From Sphaerolaimus hirsutus (taxonomy: Eukaryota; Nematoda; Chromadorea; Monhysterida; Sphaerolaimidae): a stretch of DNA of 64,000 nucleotides. The stretch lies in contig OZ038453.1 of assembly GCA_964036195.1 (NCBI GenBank), positions 27,718,997 through 27,782,996 of the forward strand, written 5' to 3'. A program made the position numbers and the translations under genes. Below the pieces are notes generated by a model. It was not told the DNA's origin, made no database searches, and worked only from the letters and a program-made list of their open reading frames with translations. Below are positions 20,396 through 32,400 of this stretch, piece after piece (position 1 is the stretch's first letter; each line of letters begins with the position of its first letter).

Positions 20396-21282
20396 AAATA
20401 AAATGCGGTAAAAAAGTCTATCGATAAAACCGGAATTATATCATACTTTACAACCGAATTGAAACTAGCGACAAAATAAACAATCGCAAATGACTCACGT
20501 ATTATGCGCCGCAGATCCAGTTATTTATTTTTTTTGTAAAATCTCGATCGTTAGACATCGTGTGCTTAAACATCACAAAGAAAAATACAAAGTAATGATG
20601 AAAAGAGTTTTATTACCTTTTTAATTTGACCAGGCGGAGTGGACATGGATGCATGTGGAGAAGTGAAAAACCACTTGAAAAATAAAAAGCGAAGTCACAA
20701 AATTTTTAAAATAAGAAGTGAAATGGCAAGTAAAATGATAAGAGAAATAAGAAAAAACTAAGTCAAGTGATTTTAGAACTGAAAGGTTAAAAGAAAAGTT
20801 GTTTTGCTATTTACTAACTTACTACCTTTTACTTGCTTTCCCCTTCTCATTTTACTTCATTTTTAACATTTTGCTTGTGATTTCCCCTCTCATTTTACTT
20901 CACTTTAACTTTTTACTTGCCCCTACACTCTCATTTACCGTTCTCACTTCTCAAAAGTTGTTTTTTACTTCTGCACTTGCAGAATTGGCATCATAATGGA
21001 ATATTTGATGGATTTGTCATTAACATATGATTAGCTTAATGTGATTAGCATATCACAAAATTTCCCACAATGCAACTTGAATTCATCACACATGGTAATT
21101 CCTGCAGAAAATATAAATAAGATAGAAGATTTTGTTGATATTTAAAAAATTACAGTATCCAAAAAAATCTACAAACTTTTCAATGCTATGCAGCATATAC
21201 TTCACACAAACACACACACAAACACACTGTTCAGTACTTTTTAGAGGATTATTCCTAATCCCAAAAATTGTGACACTAATTG

Positions 21283-21527
21283 GTGCACTGCACACTGAAA
21301 TTTTGCATTCAGCATTTGAACATGTTTGCATGCTGAACTACAAATGCTGAAATCAAAATCTCAAAGGACAGGATGCTTTTGAACTGTAAAAATTTGCAAT
21401 ATATCATGCAATTTGCAAGCAAGCTGATTTTACATTTCAGAAACATTGTGTTATTTGATTTTGATTTAAGCATTTGTGGTTCAGCATGCAAAAACGTTCA
21501 AATGCTGAATGCAAAATTTCACCAATG
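21283..21527. mobile_element. Palindromic CTGAAATTTTGCATTCAGC element
   Basis: Ends CACACTGAAATTTTGCATTC and GAATGCAAAATTTCACC, with TTCAGCATGCAAAAACGTTC arms. Sister of the element cut by the left edge of the window (1-218). Confidence 0.78.
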
Positions 21528-22380
21528 TGGCCAATTTTATTAAATTTCTAAAATCTAGATTCTGATGTCTAGTGACGCGTCAAAAAGACACCTGCCCCTA
21601 ATGTTTGTCACTGTTTTGTGCAAACATTTGTGCCTGCACAAATGCAGATTTCTGATGCTTCTGATTCACTGAAATTGTCCCAGAATCAATATTTATGCGA
21701 GATCTATTGCATACTTTGAGGAGTGAAACCACTCACTCATTTGGTGACATATATAAGTAATGAGTTTTAAGAAGACAATGGCAAACATTGGCAGACAATG
21801 TTAAAGCGAGAGTTAAACAATGGCAAACACTGGTTAAATTTGTTGAAATTTTTATTGTTTTCTAAAATGACATGTCGGGTTTTTTTCAAAAAAGTATTTA
21901 AAAAATGTTTTTGGACTTAAATTTTTGAAATTACGGTATACTTTCGGATTTTACAATTTTCTATTTTAATTTTGTCATCATGTTCAATTAAGCCCACGGG
22001 CAATAATGGGTGTGCAAACATCAGCGCTGAAATCCTGATTTGATGCAAAAATTGCACTTGCACAATGTACTAGTGCAAAAATGTTTTGTAATCAGTCACA
22101 ATTAGTGAAGCGAAAGTGTAAATAATTGGCTGAGACCTTTTTATTCCCATGTTCAAATACGGTGACAAGCTAAGCACAAACCCTTTGTAGTTACGTGAGT
22201 AAAGAAATTGAATCGAGCTCAAGCAAGTGCCAGTGATTCACGGAAGTGGCACATTATGTATGCCTTGCATGCAAACGTACTTATGTCTTAGTCGAAAGGA
22301 TACTTATGCACGCACTTTCTCGATACTTATGCACGCACGCAAAAAATAATAAAAAGTCGCATAGAAGTGATCAATTAATG

Positions 22381-22773
22381 TACCGTATTTCCTCGAAATA
22401 CCCCCCCCCCCTCTCGAGACCACTATGAAACAATCGCACCCCCCTCGAAATACCCCCCCCAGATTGAGTGTAAAGTGAACGTGCATGCCAAATACTGCAG
22501 TTTGTGTTCTGCGTAGTGCAGAACACACGTTAAAACAATGTCGGAATCACGTTAGAACAGTGTTTATACGTATAAATATTAGTCTACATAACCTTATAAA
22601 TGGCGGTTTTTGTTGTATTTTTCGACGTCTGCGTACGTTTCAGACGACAATTTCGTACTGGGATTTAAAAAATTTCTTGTGAAATAATAACGCCCCCCCT
22701 CGAAATACCCCCCCCCCCTCTCGAGACCACTATGAAACAATCACCCCCGGGGGGTATTTCGAGGAAATACGGC
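22381..22773. mobile_element. TIR element TACCGTATTTCCTCGAAATA
   Basis: Left TACCGTATTTCCTCGAAATA plus C-run, right G-run plus TATTTCGAGGAAATACGG. The core has CGACGTCTGCGTACGTTTCA, shared by all long members. A TA dinucleotide is at the ends, consistent with TA target duplication. Confidence 0.85.
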
Positions 22774-23017
22774 ATGTACTTTTTCACTGAACAATCTTTT
22801 AAAACAAATTTTATTTCATTAACGATGACGTCACGAAGGAGTATTTCCCTGATAAAAATAAGCATGCGGTCAGCGGAGTAAACGTACTGCTTTGACCAAT
22901 ATTTTAAATATTCACGATAAATACACTTTTATTTACAAGCGGTCTACACACCATTGCCGCTCCACACACAGCAATGTTAAAAATAAATTCAAACGTTTTT
23001 GACAAACTTTGAATACC

Positions 23018-23134
23018 GTATTTCTTCTAATAGAAGAGCACCCTTCAATTTTTTTTGTCAGCTTGTTTACCTGCCGTTCTATTGGAGATTGACAACAAAA
23101 AATAGAACGGCACCCTTCTATTAGAAGAAAAACG
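23018..23134. mobile_element. Short TIR element with CTTCTATTAGAAG module
   Basis: ACCGTATTTCTTCTAATAGA to TTCTATTAGAAGAAAAACGG, about 95 bp downstream of the gene 2 stop codon. Confidence 0.78.
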
Positions 23135-23226
23135 GAATTCAAACTTTGCCACAAAAACGTTCGAACTTATTTTAAAAATAGCTGTGTGTGGAGCGGCAAT
23201 TTTGTGCAAATGTAACAATATCACAA

Positions 23227-23440
23227 TCACTCATAATGCGAAAAAGTGCTACTCCCCTCTACCAAATTGTTCCCACCATCAACTACAACATTTTCATGGG
23301 AATTTTGAGATAAACTTTCAAATCGATCTAATAATCGCTCGGCCCTGTCTAAAATGGCTGAAAATCTCTGCTGATTTTCGTATTCTTTTGCTACGATTTG
23401 ACGCCTCATTTGGATGACGTCATCGTTTTCAGGGACGGTT
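23227..23440 (-). CDS. Gene 2 exon 16 (terminal, stop at 23227)
   Basis: Encodes VPENDDVIQMRRQIVAKEYE and QRFSAILDRAERLLDRFESL, a heptad-like amphipathic helix, and ends SSTFSHYE before TGA. The acceptor TTTTTTTCAG joins exon 15 to make Gly. I see no canonical AATAAA close downstream. Confidence 0.82.
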
Positions 23441-26400
23441 CTGAAAAAAATGGGATTGAATGAAAAATAATAAAGAGACAGGCAGTAATAAATACTTGTT
23501 GAACTTGATACATTTTGTCTCATTTTGGAAGCGTGCCAACGATTATTCAATCATGTGATTTTTTAAAAATGAAAAAGTTCTTTGTTGTGCATAAGTTTAC
23601 GCATAACTTTCCAAATCACAGCACTGAACGTTTTCCAATTTTCACGAAAATTGCATGCATTAAATATCATTGGCACGCTTCCTAAGCCTAAGACCCCTTT
23701 TACACTGCACTTGTGTGACGACAATAGATCTTACTCGTCACAGACTGTTTTGTGATGACAAATCTATTTTTAGCAAGTTTCATGAGTGTGACCACTGGTG
23801 ACCATCGGCAACAAGTAGCGACCCTTTTTCAACCATGCTCATTGTGACGACTAGATCAAATATTTTACTTGTCGTCACACTCTCGCAATGTGACGACCAC
23901 TTTTTTCTTTTTTATCGGTGCACCTGTCGGTCCCCGACAGAGGCAATTTGTTTTATAAACATGTATAACTCTTGAGCAACACACACGATTCATCTGAAAT
24001 TTGACATGCGTACACACCTAGGTGGTATGTATTTATACTCTACCACATTCACTCATGAATATGGAACTTTTCACTTGACTTATGGAACTTTTTCAAGAGT
24101 TGTCGGAGTCGTCACAAAAATGCAGTGTAAACGCTGTCTAAGTCACTGGAGTATAGTGATTGAAAAAATGACGTCATTTCATTACTAGGCTAAGGACCAG
24201 TACTCATCTTTACCCGGTGCTCATCTACTGCTCATTTACGGCAATTGCCCGGTAACCGGTGCCCGGTGGGGGGCACGATGGGCACTGCGAGGGGTCTCCA
24301 AGGGGGCGCATGCCTATTCCGCACATCGGCCTATTCCGCATTTTGGCTCATCCCGCACATTTACCTGCCCATTCCACATTTTGGCCTATCCCGCATCTTG
24401 CGGGTGTAATGTGCGAGATAGGCAGTGTGCGTGATGGGTTTGTGTGCGGGATAGGCCAAAATGCGGAATGGGCAGGTAAATGTGCGGGATGAGCCAAAAT
24501 GCGGAATAGGCCGATGTGCGGAATAGTGCACCGTCCTCCAAGGGGGGCAGTAAGCCCCCCTCCCCCTCCAAACCGCCCAGTTATCAATCTATCCCGGATG
24601 CTATCTACTTTTAGCAATTTTCTCCCCTTTCTTTGACCTACACCTGGAAAAAGTTTATATATTGAACCCCACAACCCCCCCCCCCATTTTTTCCAGCTAT
24701 CTATCCCTCCAGAGGAGCGATTTGCTATCTATCCAACCCCCCACAGGGTCAAAGTCTAGGATACCCCTGGTACAGGGTAAATATGAGTACCGGGTAGCGC
24801 AAGATGAGTACCGGGTAAAGATGACCACCTGTACAGTGCCCATCTGGGCCCCCACACACTGGATGTCAACTGAATTCGTGTCAACTAAATGTCAACTGAA
24901 TTTAAGTGATATTGTGATTTCAACTTATCTATCTGATAGAGCATAGTTAATTTTACATCATGACACTTCATTTTCATTGTTCTTGTTAAGTGTGATGCTT
25001 TTTACAAACTTCTTGTTTTATTCAATTGACACTGAGTTGACACGAATTTGCGATGTCAACTAGTGTGTGTGGGCCCTCAGTATCACTAACCCAAAGTTAT
25101 TGGCGTTCAATTGTGTTCCCTGTTTTCTTATTTTCTTTGGTGGCGCGCCTGAACATCCAGCGACACCTGGAAAAAATTATAATCATATTTTCAGACAAAA
25201 AAAAAATCCTGAAAAAGTGAAATTGAACTAAAAAATGAAAACACCTTCGAGATCAAGAGTGTGTGGCGATGCGTCGGCACTCAGCTGAGGCATTTCTTCA
25301 AATGCAGACGCTATTGAAGGGGTTTTTATCGTCACAGCGTTTATGACGTCACCAGTTTTCGGTCGACCCTGAAATTCACGTTTTATTGATAATTTCCTCC
25401 AAAAATTTCACAAAGTCATACAAATAAAATGTATGACTTGACAACAACACATAATTCGTATAAAATTTTTTTAAACAGGCATTAATTTGCATTACAATGC
25501 ACTACAGGCACTACAGAGCACTAATTTGCAATGTGAAGTTTAAAGTAAAGTGTCAAATGTCATTTAAAATGGCATACAACTTTGTCACATAAGGAAATTG
25601 TCAAAAATTCAGTAATAAAGTCCTTCCTTTTTTATTATTTTGACATTTTACATGACATTTGACACTTTACTCCACACTTTTCAGGGTGCGGACCTGGTGG
25701 CAGTCCCAAGCCCTGTAAAGTGTAATGTAAAGTGTCAAATGTAAAGTAAAGTGTCAAATGTAAAGTCAAATGCAAAGTAAACTGTCAATTGTCATGCAAA
25801 GTTCACTAATAAAAGTTTTCTTTTTTGTTTTGATTGACACTTTACTTTGCATTCGACTTTACATTTGACACTTTACTGTACACTTTACAGGGTTTGGGAC
25901 TGCCGCCTGCCCCCTGGCTCACCTTCCTGAACGCAACTCCACTTTCACTCGGATTGAACTCATTAATGCCATACGCATTTTTCCAATAGTAAGTTATCAC
26001 CGCGAAATCGCCGCACATTTCATTTATTTTGGCGTTTCTCGCCCGCGCAATGTGTATTTTCTTGACGAATTTGTAATTCGAGTCCGGGTGTTCGTAGCGT
26101 TTTTGCAGCACTTGAATGTCGTAGTCCGCCGGCGGCTGCGGGTCGATTTGAATCGATTTTGTCACAGATTGTATACTCGGCAGACACGATACTCTACAAA
26201 CAGATAGGAGTTATGTCTTCGGCTGGCAGACGGCCAGCCGAGAACTTATGGAAGACGTGATGACGACGAAGTGACGACGTCATGAAGACGATGTGATGGC
26301 GACGAAAGTGATCACGTCATGATGGAGTGTTTCTTCCAGAAAAATGTACGGCGTAATGTCATCCGAGTATAATGGTGTTGGGACGAGCCTGTGCCATTAT

Positions 26401-29400
26401 GCATCTAAAGCCATTATGCATCTAGAATCAGCACACATTTTACTATATCGGGCATGCTGAAAATATGCAAAAAAACACATGACATAGTGATTTTAAAGAT
26501 GAAAATCTATATAAAGTATGAAAATTAGTGACTTTGGGTGAAAATAAGGCTAAAATTGCTCAAAAGTGCTCCAGATAGCTACGTAGCTAGGCAATTTGTA
26601 GGGGGGGGGCTGTTCAGAGGAAAGTAACACCAAAAATTTGCCTGTGGTAAAGATAGATAGGTAGGCGGTTTGGGGTGGGTTACCCGCCCCCTTTCTCACC
26701 CATGCAGCTATAATGTGTCTATAATGGGTCTAGATGCATAATGGGTTTAGATGCATAATGAGTTTAGATGCATAATAGGCCTGACCCGTTGGGACGTAAA
26801 ATGTCGCAGTCGAATATCGACGACTTTTTCATATCGACAATTTTAAAAAATACCGAAAGTAGAGTATTTTTGCATATCGAATAGTGGATATAGACTATTT
26901 TTGCATATCGAATAGCGGATATCGATAATTTTTTCCTATTGAATATCGAAAACGAGGGTCCATATCGATATCAATATCGAGTTGAATGGGAAAAAAGTCG
27001 ATTATCGATATCAAAAACTCATATTGTCCCACACAACCCTATGTGAAGCAAAAAATTGCCCATTAAAGTTGGCAGTGAGACCCGAACCCGACAAGCAAAT
27101 TTTTTTGACCCTTAACACCACAAATACAGTGGGATATTTTTACCCGACTCGAGTTATGTTATAGACACGATAACCGCTACCCGTCCCAAAATGTTTTGAC
27201 CCGAAACCCGACAGTTCAAGTGTAAAATCTATCAAAACCCGAGCCCAAGGCACCGACCCGATTGAGTACATCGACCCGCACTGCCTGTCCGTTGCTCTCG
27301 TCCAGCTTGTAGTATCTGAGAGAAACGAATTCAGGCGTTCATTTCTAGAGGTCGATAACTCCAAAATGTCGATAATTGAGTAAGCAATAAGTTGCATCTA
27401 CAATTGGTCCCACACATGTTTCAGAATTTCCCATTCTTTTTCAATATCTATTGCCCTTTTTTAAAGCGTTACATTTGGACACTTTTGGAACAATCGAGAT
27501 TTTCAAAAAAATAATCAGCAAGAAGTCGATTATTCCATGCTGTATCGAGCAAAATGTCATCGATATAATTTTAAATATAATGTACAGTAATAGTGTCAAA
27601 TGTCATGTAAATTGTCGATAAAATTGAAAAGACTACCGTATTTACTCGAATAATTCCCTCGGGAAATTAATTTTTCCTCAGACATTTTTGAGGGGGGAAC
27701 TACTCAAGGGGGGGAATTATTCGAGTAAATACGGTAGATTACTAAAATTTTAGCATTTTACACTACATTTGACAATTGACAGGAGGTCAACCAACAATCA
27801 ACCACAAAAACCAATCTAACCTCGCATGTCCAGCGGGACGAGCCCAGGCTCCATTTGAGTCGAATCTGAGTGGCGCCTGGTGCCAATCTCAGACCCTGTA
27901 AAAAGCCCTGTAAAATGTCAAATGTCATGCAAAATGGCAACTCAGTTGCCATTTTGCAGAGCATTTTCCTTGACTTTTGACACTTTGCATGACATTTTAC
28001 ATTTTACAGGGCTTGTTACAGGGTCTGGGACTGGCGCCTGGCTGCGTAGACTGCAAACGCTCAGCACAAATGTCACCCCCGCGTTTGCGCGCCACTTTTG
28101 CGGAACCGAGGTGCACAGTCTGTAGGGAATGTTTTGACGGGTTGTTTTGTTGTTTTTTTAGGCTGGGTGGTTGAATATTCAGTTTTTCACAGCATTAAAA
28201 AACCTTAATCGTTTTCGATTCAATCCGAGTTGAGTTGGCGGTTTGGAGTTATGTTCAGTAGCCTTGAAATTCAGAGTGGGCTTCTGTGGGAGATTTTGCG
28301 ATAGCCTCGGTCAACTGCAGTTGACCGAGGTTAAAAATAACACTGGTAAACTCAGATGCGCTCAGAAGCTGAAAAATGAGTTTACCAAATTCTTAGTTGA
28401 CCGTTAGTCTATGTCAGAAGCCCACTCTGAATATCAAGGCTACTGAACATACCGTATTTCCTCGAAATACCCCCCCCCTCAAAATGGACACTATGAACTT
28501 ATAACCCCCCCCCCAATTTACTGTATAGAGAACGTAAATGACAAAGGCTGCGGTTTGTCATCCCGGCAATGCAGAACACACGTTAAAAACGATGACTCTG
28601 TTATGTGAGAACAGTGTTTGTACGTCTACACACTTATAAATGTCTTTAGAGTCTTATAAATGGCGATTTTTGTTGCATTTTTCGACGTCTGCGTACGTTT
28701 CAGACGACATTTTAGTACTGGGATTTCAAAAAATTTCTGGCGAAATAATAACCCACCCCCCTCGAAATACCCCCCATCGTTTAACCCCCCCCCCTCAAAA
28801 TCCTCACTCTGAAAAAAACCCCGGGGGTATTTCGAGGAAATACGATAACTCAGTCGAATCGACTTTACGCGTTGCGCTGGAAGCGTGCCAACGATATTTT
28901 CATTTTCATCAACATAATAAAAATAGCAATTAAAACATTTTTCTTACACGTAATCACAGCAATAAATATTTCATCTTTTCACAAAAATGGCATGCTTAAA
29001 TTATCATTGGCACACTTCCAACGTGAGAGACATAATTACCACGGGTGTAAAGTGTAAAAAATGATGTAGTACAGTTTATTAAAAAAAGTGCCAGCGGAAA
29101 ACGCACTTGTTTCTGGGCACTCGCACTGCGCCCAAGATGATTTTGCACGCGGAATGCATATCTATAGCTTCGTTCTTATATATCGGCCATCTGCCCATGT
29201 GCGTCGGCGAGTTTTCTTGCTGAAAAAATATTAAAAATTGTATTAATTAAACACAAAAAACTACCGTATTTGCTTGAATAGTTCCCCCCACTCGGATAAT
29301 CCCCCCTGTAAGATGAGTGAGGAAATACGAATTCCCCCCCAAATAACCCCCCCCTTAAAGATATTTCATGAATAAGTTGTCCCAAATTTTAACAAAAAGG

Positions 29401-32400
29401 CACGTTTTTGTGTTAAAAAGGCACATTTTGTGAAATGACTTGATAGAAAGATGCTCGAACATTTTGACAAAATAATAATTTCCCCCTCAAATAGTTCCCC
29501 CCTCAAAAAAGTCGAATAATGCGAAAAAAAGGCGAAATAATAATCCCCCAGGGGAATTATTGAAGCAAATATGGTAAAAACTTTTAAAAATAAAACACCT
29601 CAAGTGGAAGTCCGTGAGGCCATTCGTAAGTGAGCACCACCAAATTGATGGGTTCACGTTCATCTTTCACAATCGCAGTGTATAACTGGAAATTTTTAAA
29701 AAGCCATGTAATATTTGAATTCTTAAAAAAAATTAAATGGCCCTACACACACTAGTTTTCACAGTGACATTCGTGAAAACTGAAATGGTGAGATGGCGAC
29801 ATCCAGCCTACTCTTATTGTATGCTACACGTGTTTTAGTTTTCAAATTATCAAAATTTTTACTTTTATTAATTTAAATTCAAATTTAAATTAAATTTAAT
29901 CATTCATCCGTGACGGTGAAAACTAGTGTGTGTAGGATAATGATGTAAAAGCGCCATGGCGCTGGCGCCTGGCGCTAGCGCCAAAGCAAAAAGCGCCATT
30001 AAAGCAAAGTGTAGGCACAGTAACGCAAAAACTTTGGCAAACATTTACCTTCTTAATGACACTAAGACCAGACTCGAGGGTCAATTCGTATTGTGTGCAT
30101 AAAACTTTCACATCATACTCTAGCACTTCTTCCGGCATCTCACAGGTGGCATTCTGTTTTAAAAACAATGTTTTAAAAAACACTTGATTTTTTTTTAAAC
30201 TAAAAAAAGCCAACCTGCACGGGCACCCTGGCTGGCTGCGAATACGTGTCCAGTTTGTACAACCTTCCGATGGCACTCACTTTTGCCCATTTGTTCGCTT
30301 TGGCCCAGCCGTCCCCGCCCAAGAGAAGACTCAGTCTGCATAATATGCTATGTGTATGTATTTGAAAGGGCTACTTCTATAGGTCGATAACTCCAGAAGG
30401 TTGATAACTCCAGAATGTCGATAGCTCCATAAACGATTTCGAGAAAATGGCATTTTAAGTTTCATTAAAAATTGTCTGTCGGCGATGCGTGTCCAATGCG
30501 TTAACTTCACGTTTCCCCCCATGGACTTCTTCCCCCCGTGGTGTGATGCATTAGCGTTATGTCCGTGCGGACATAACGCTAATAGAACACGACAAAACGG
30601 TAATGCAACACGACAAAACGCTAATGCAACACGGACAAAACGCTAATACAACACACTTCGGGGGCAAGTTGTCCACGGGGGGAAAAATACCTGTAATCTG
30701 TCCAATGGGCCCACTAAACTTGCTGACTACGATAAAGTTCCAAATAATGATTAGAAAGCGCCATATTTTCCGCCACAGCTCTACAATGGGCAATTCATAC
30801 ACATATCAACTTTTATAAGTCGACATTCAACATGGCCTTAACACATTTCTTCCTGTTTTTTCCGACAAAAAAGTGGAGTTATCTACTTTTAGCAGTGTAA
30901 GCCTCATTTGAAAAAGTGCAAATTACCAGCTGTCTAAAATAGACGAAAAAGGTAAAAATTGCGTAATACATTCTCCAAAACACAACTTTCAAATCATGCA
31001 CTTTTCCAAAATTGACTCGCCTCAACGCGTTCCTGTCACAAATATCACTGGCCGGACACTCAGTCAACAGAGAAAAACTGCTAGTGTTCACAACGAAGGT
31101 GCACTTTGCGTGTTTGGCAGCGCGCCAAGGCATCTCCGGCGATATAAACAGCTCGTTGATCTGCGAGTGGATATGGACAGGTGATGCTAAAAATATACAC
31201 TAAATCGTAAATCCATACGTTTGCACAGGGGTATCTTGAATTACGACCCTTCGAGTGGTCGGATAGATAGCAAATCGCTCCTCCGGAGGGATAGATAGCT
31301 GAAAATTTTCTCGGGGGGGGGGGGGGTTGGATGGTTCGCGGGGGTTCAATATCTAGGCAAAGAAGGACGAAAAGGGAGAAAAATCGCTAAAAGTAGGTGA
31401 AAAATGGATAAAAATGTGCATATAAGCGCATATATAGCCAAAATAGGCAATAATATACACGAACTAGCGATTTTGGAGGTGACAATCTACAAAAAGGCAT
31501 GAAAAGTAGCGATTTTGAGCAACAATTTGGGTACAATTTCTCGAAAATTGCTCTGGATAGGTAGATAGCTGGCGATTTGTGGGCGGGGAGGGGGGGTTAT
31601 GGGGTAGTAGCCCAAAATTTTGCCTCCGGGATAGATAGATAGCTGAGCGGCCTCCGGGGGGGGGGGGGGGGTAACCCCCATTCGAGACCCCTGCGTTTGC
31701 ATCTAAATTCAGCAATATTGACTGGGCGATCGAAGATGCGGAATTGCACAAATATGTGGAAATTACTGAGTTTTGAAATTGATAGGGAACTTTTCGAGAT
31801 GGAAACTTCGGAAAAGGTACCTAAGCCCTGATTAACTACCGTAGTTCCTTGAAATACTTCCAGGGGGTTATTATTTCCTACTGTTCTAATAAAACTCAGT
31901 CATTTTTCACATGAGTTCTGCTATACCTACACATGGACATGGAGCCGCAGTTTTTCGTTTTTATTCGCTTTTTACTCGCTTCGGGAGGGATATTTCAAGG
32001 GGGGGGGGGCGGGTATTTTTCCGCAGCTGGTTCAGATGTGGGGACAATCCCAGCCCATGTAAAATGCCCTGCAAAATGTCAAATATCATGCAAAGTGTCA
32101 AAAGTCATGTAAAATGCCCTGCAAAATGACAAGCGTACGTTTGTCATTTTACAGGACATTTTACATGACTTTCAACACTCCATGGAAGTTGACATTTTAC
32201 AATGTCTGGGAGTGGCACCTGGGGGTATTTCGACAGCGGAATCAACCAAATAGATTAATCACACTGAATAGCATTCTAAAAACCAAGATCAACTTGAAAG
32301 TATATTTTGGTATTTTTCAAAATTTCGTCAACTGGTTTGTGAACTGGAAAAGTTTCACAACCCCCCGCCCCGTTTCACAAGTTTCACAACCCAAAAACGT

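Larger units (their letters stand above)
20108..23226. other. Intergenic region between gene 2 and ASAP
   Basis: Upstream of ASAP and downstream of gene 2, both on the minus strand. It contains the eroded palindromic copy, an AAGTGAAATGGCAAGTAAAA-type inverted repeat (about 20640-20990), the 21.3-kb palindrome, a TACCGTATTT element and a short CTTCTATTAGAAG element. I see no coding exon, and no clear promoter motif can be assigned. Confidence 0.6.

Noticed and set aside
29079-29110. Terminal exon of gene 2 with stop overlapping AATAAA
   Set aside because: The frame continues past it through a GTGCGT donor into exon 10, which is homologous to exon 5 and keeps phase to the true stop at 23227.
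31684-31760. Candidate gene 2 exon (FHIFVQFRIFDRPVNIAEF frame)
   Set aside because: The phase does not fit between exons 4 and 5, while joining 4 to 5 directly matches repeat copy B.
32220-32330. Possible extra exon between gene 2 exons 4 and 5
   Set aside because: All three frames have stops.
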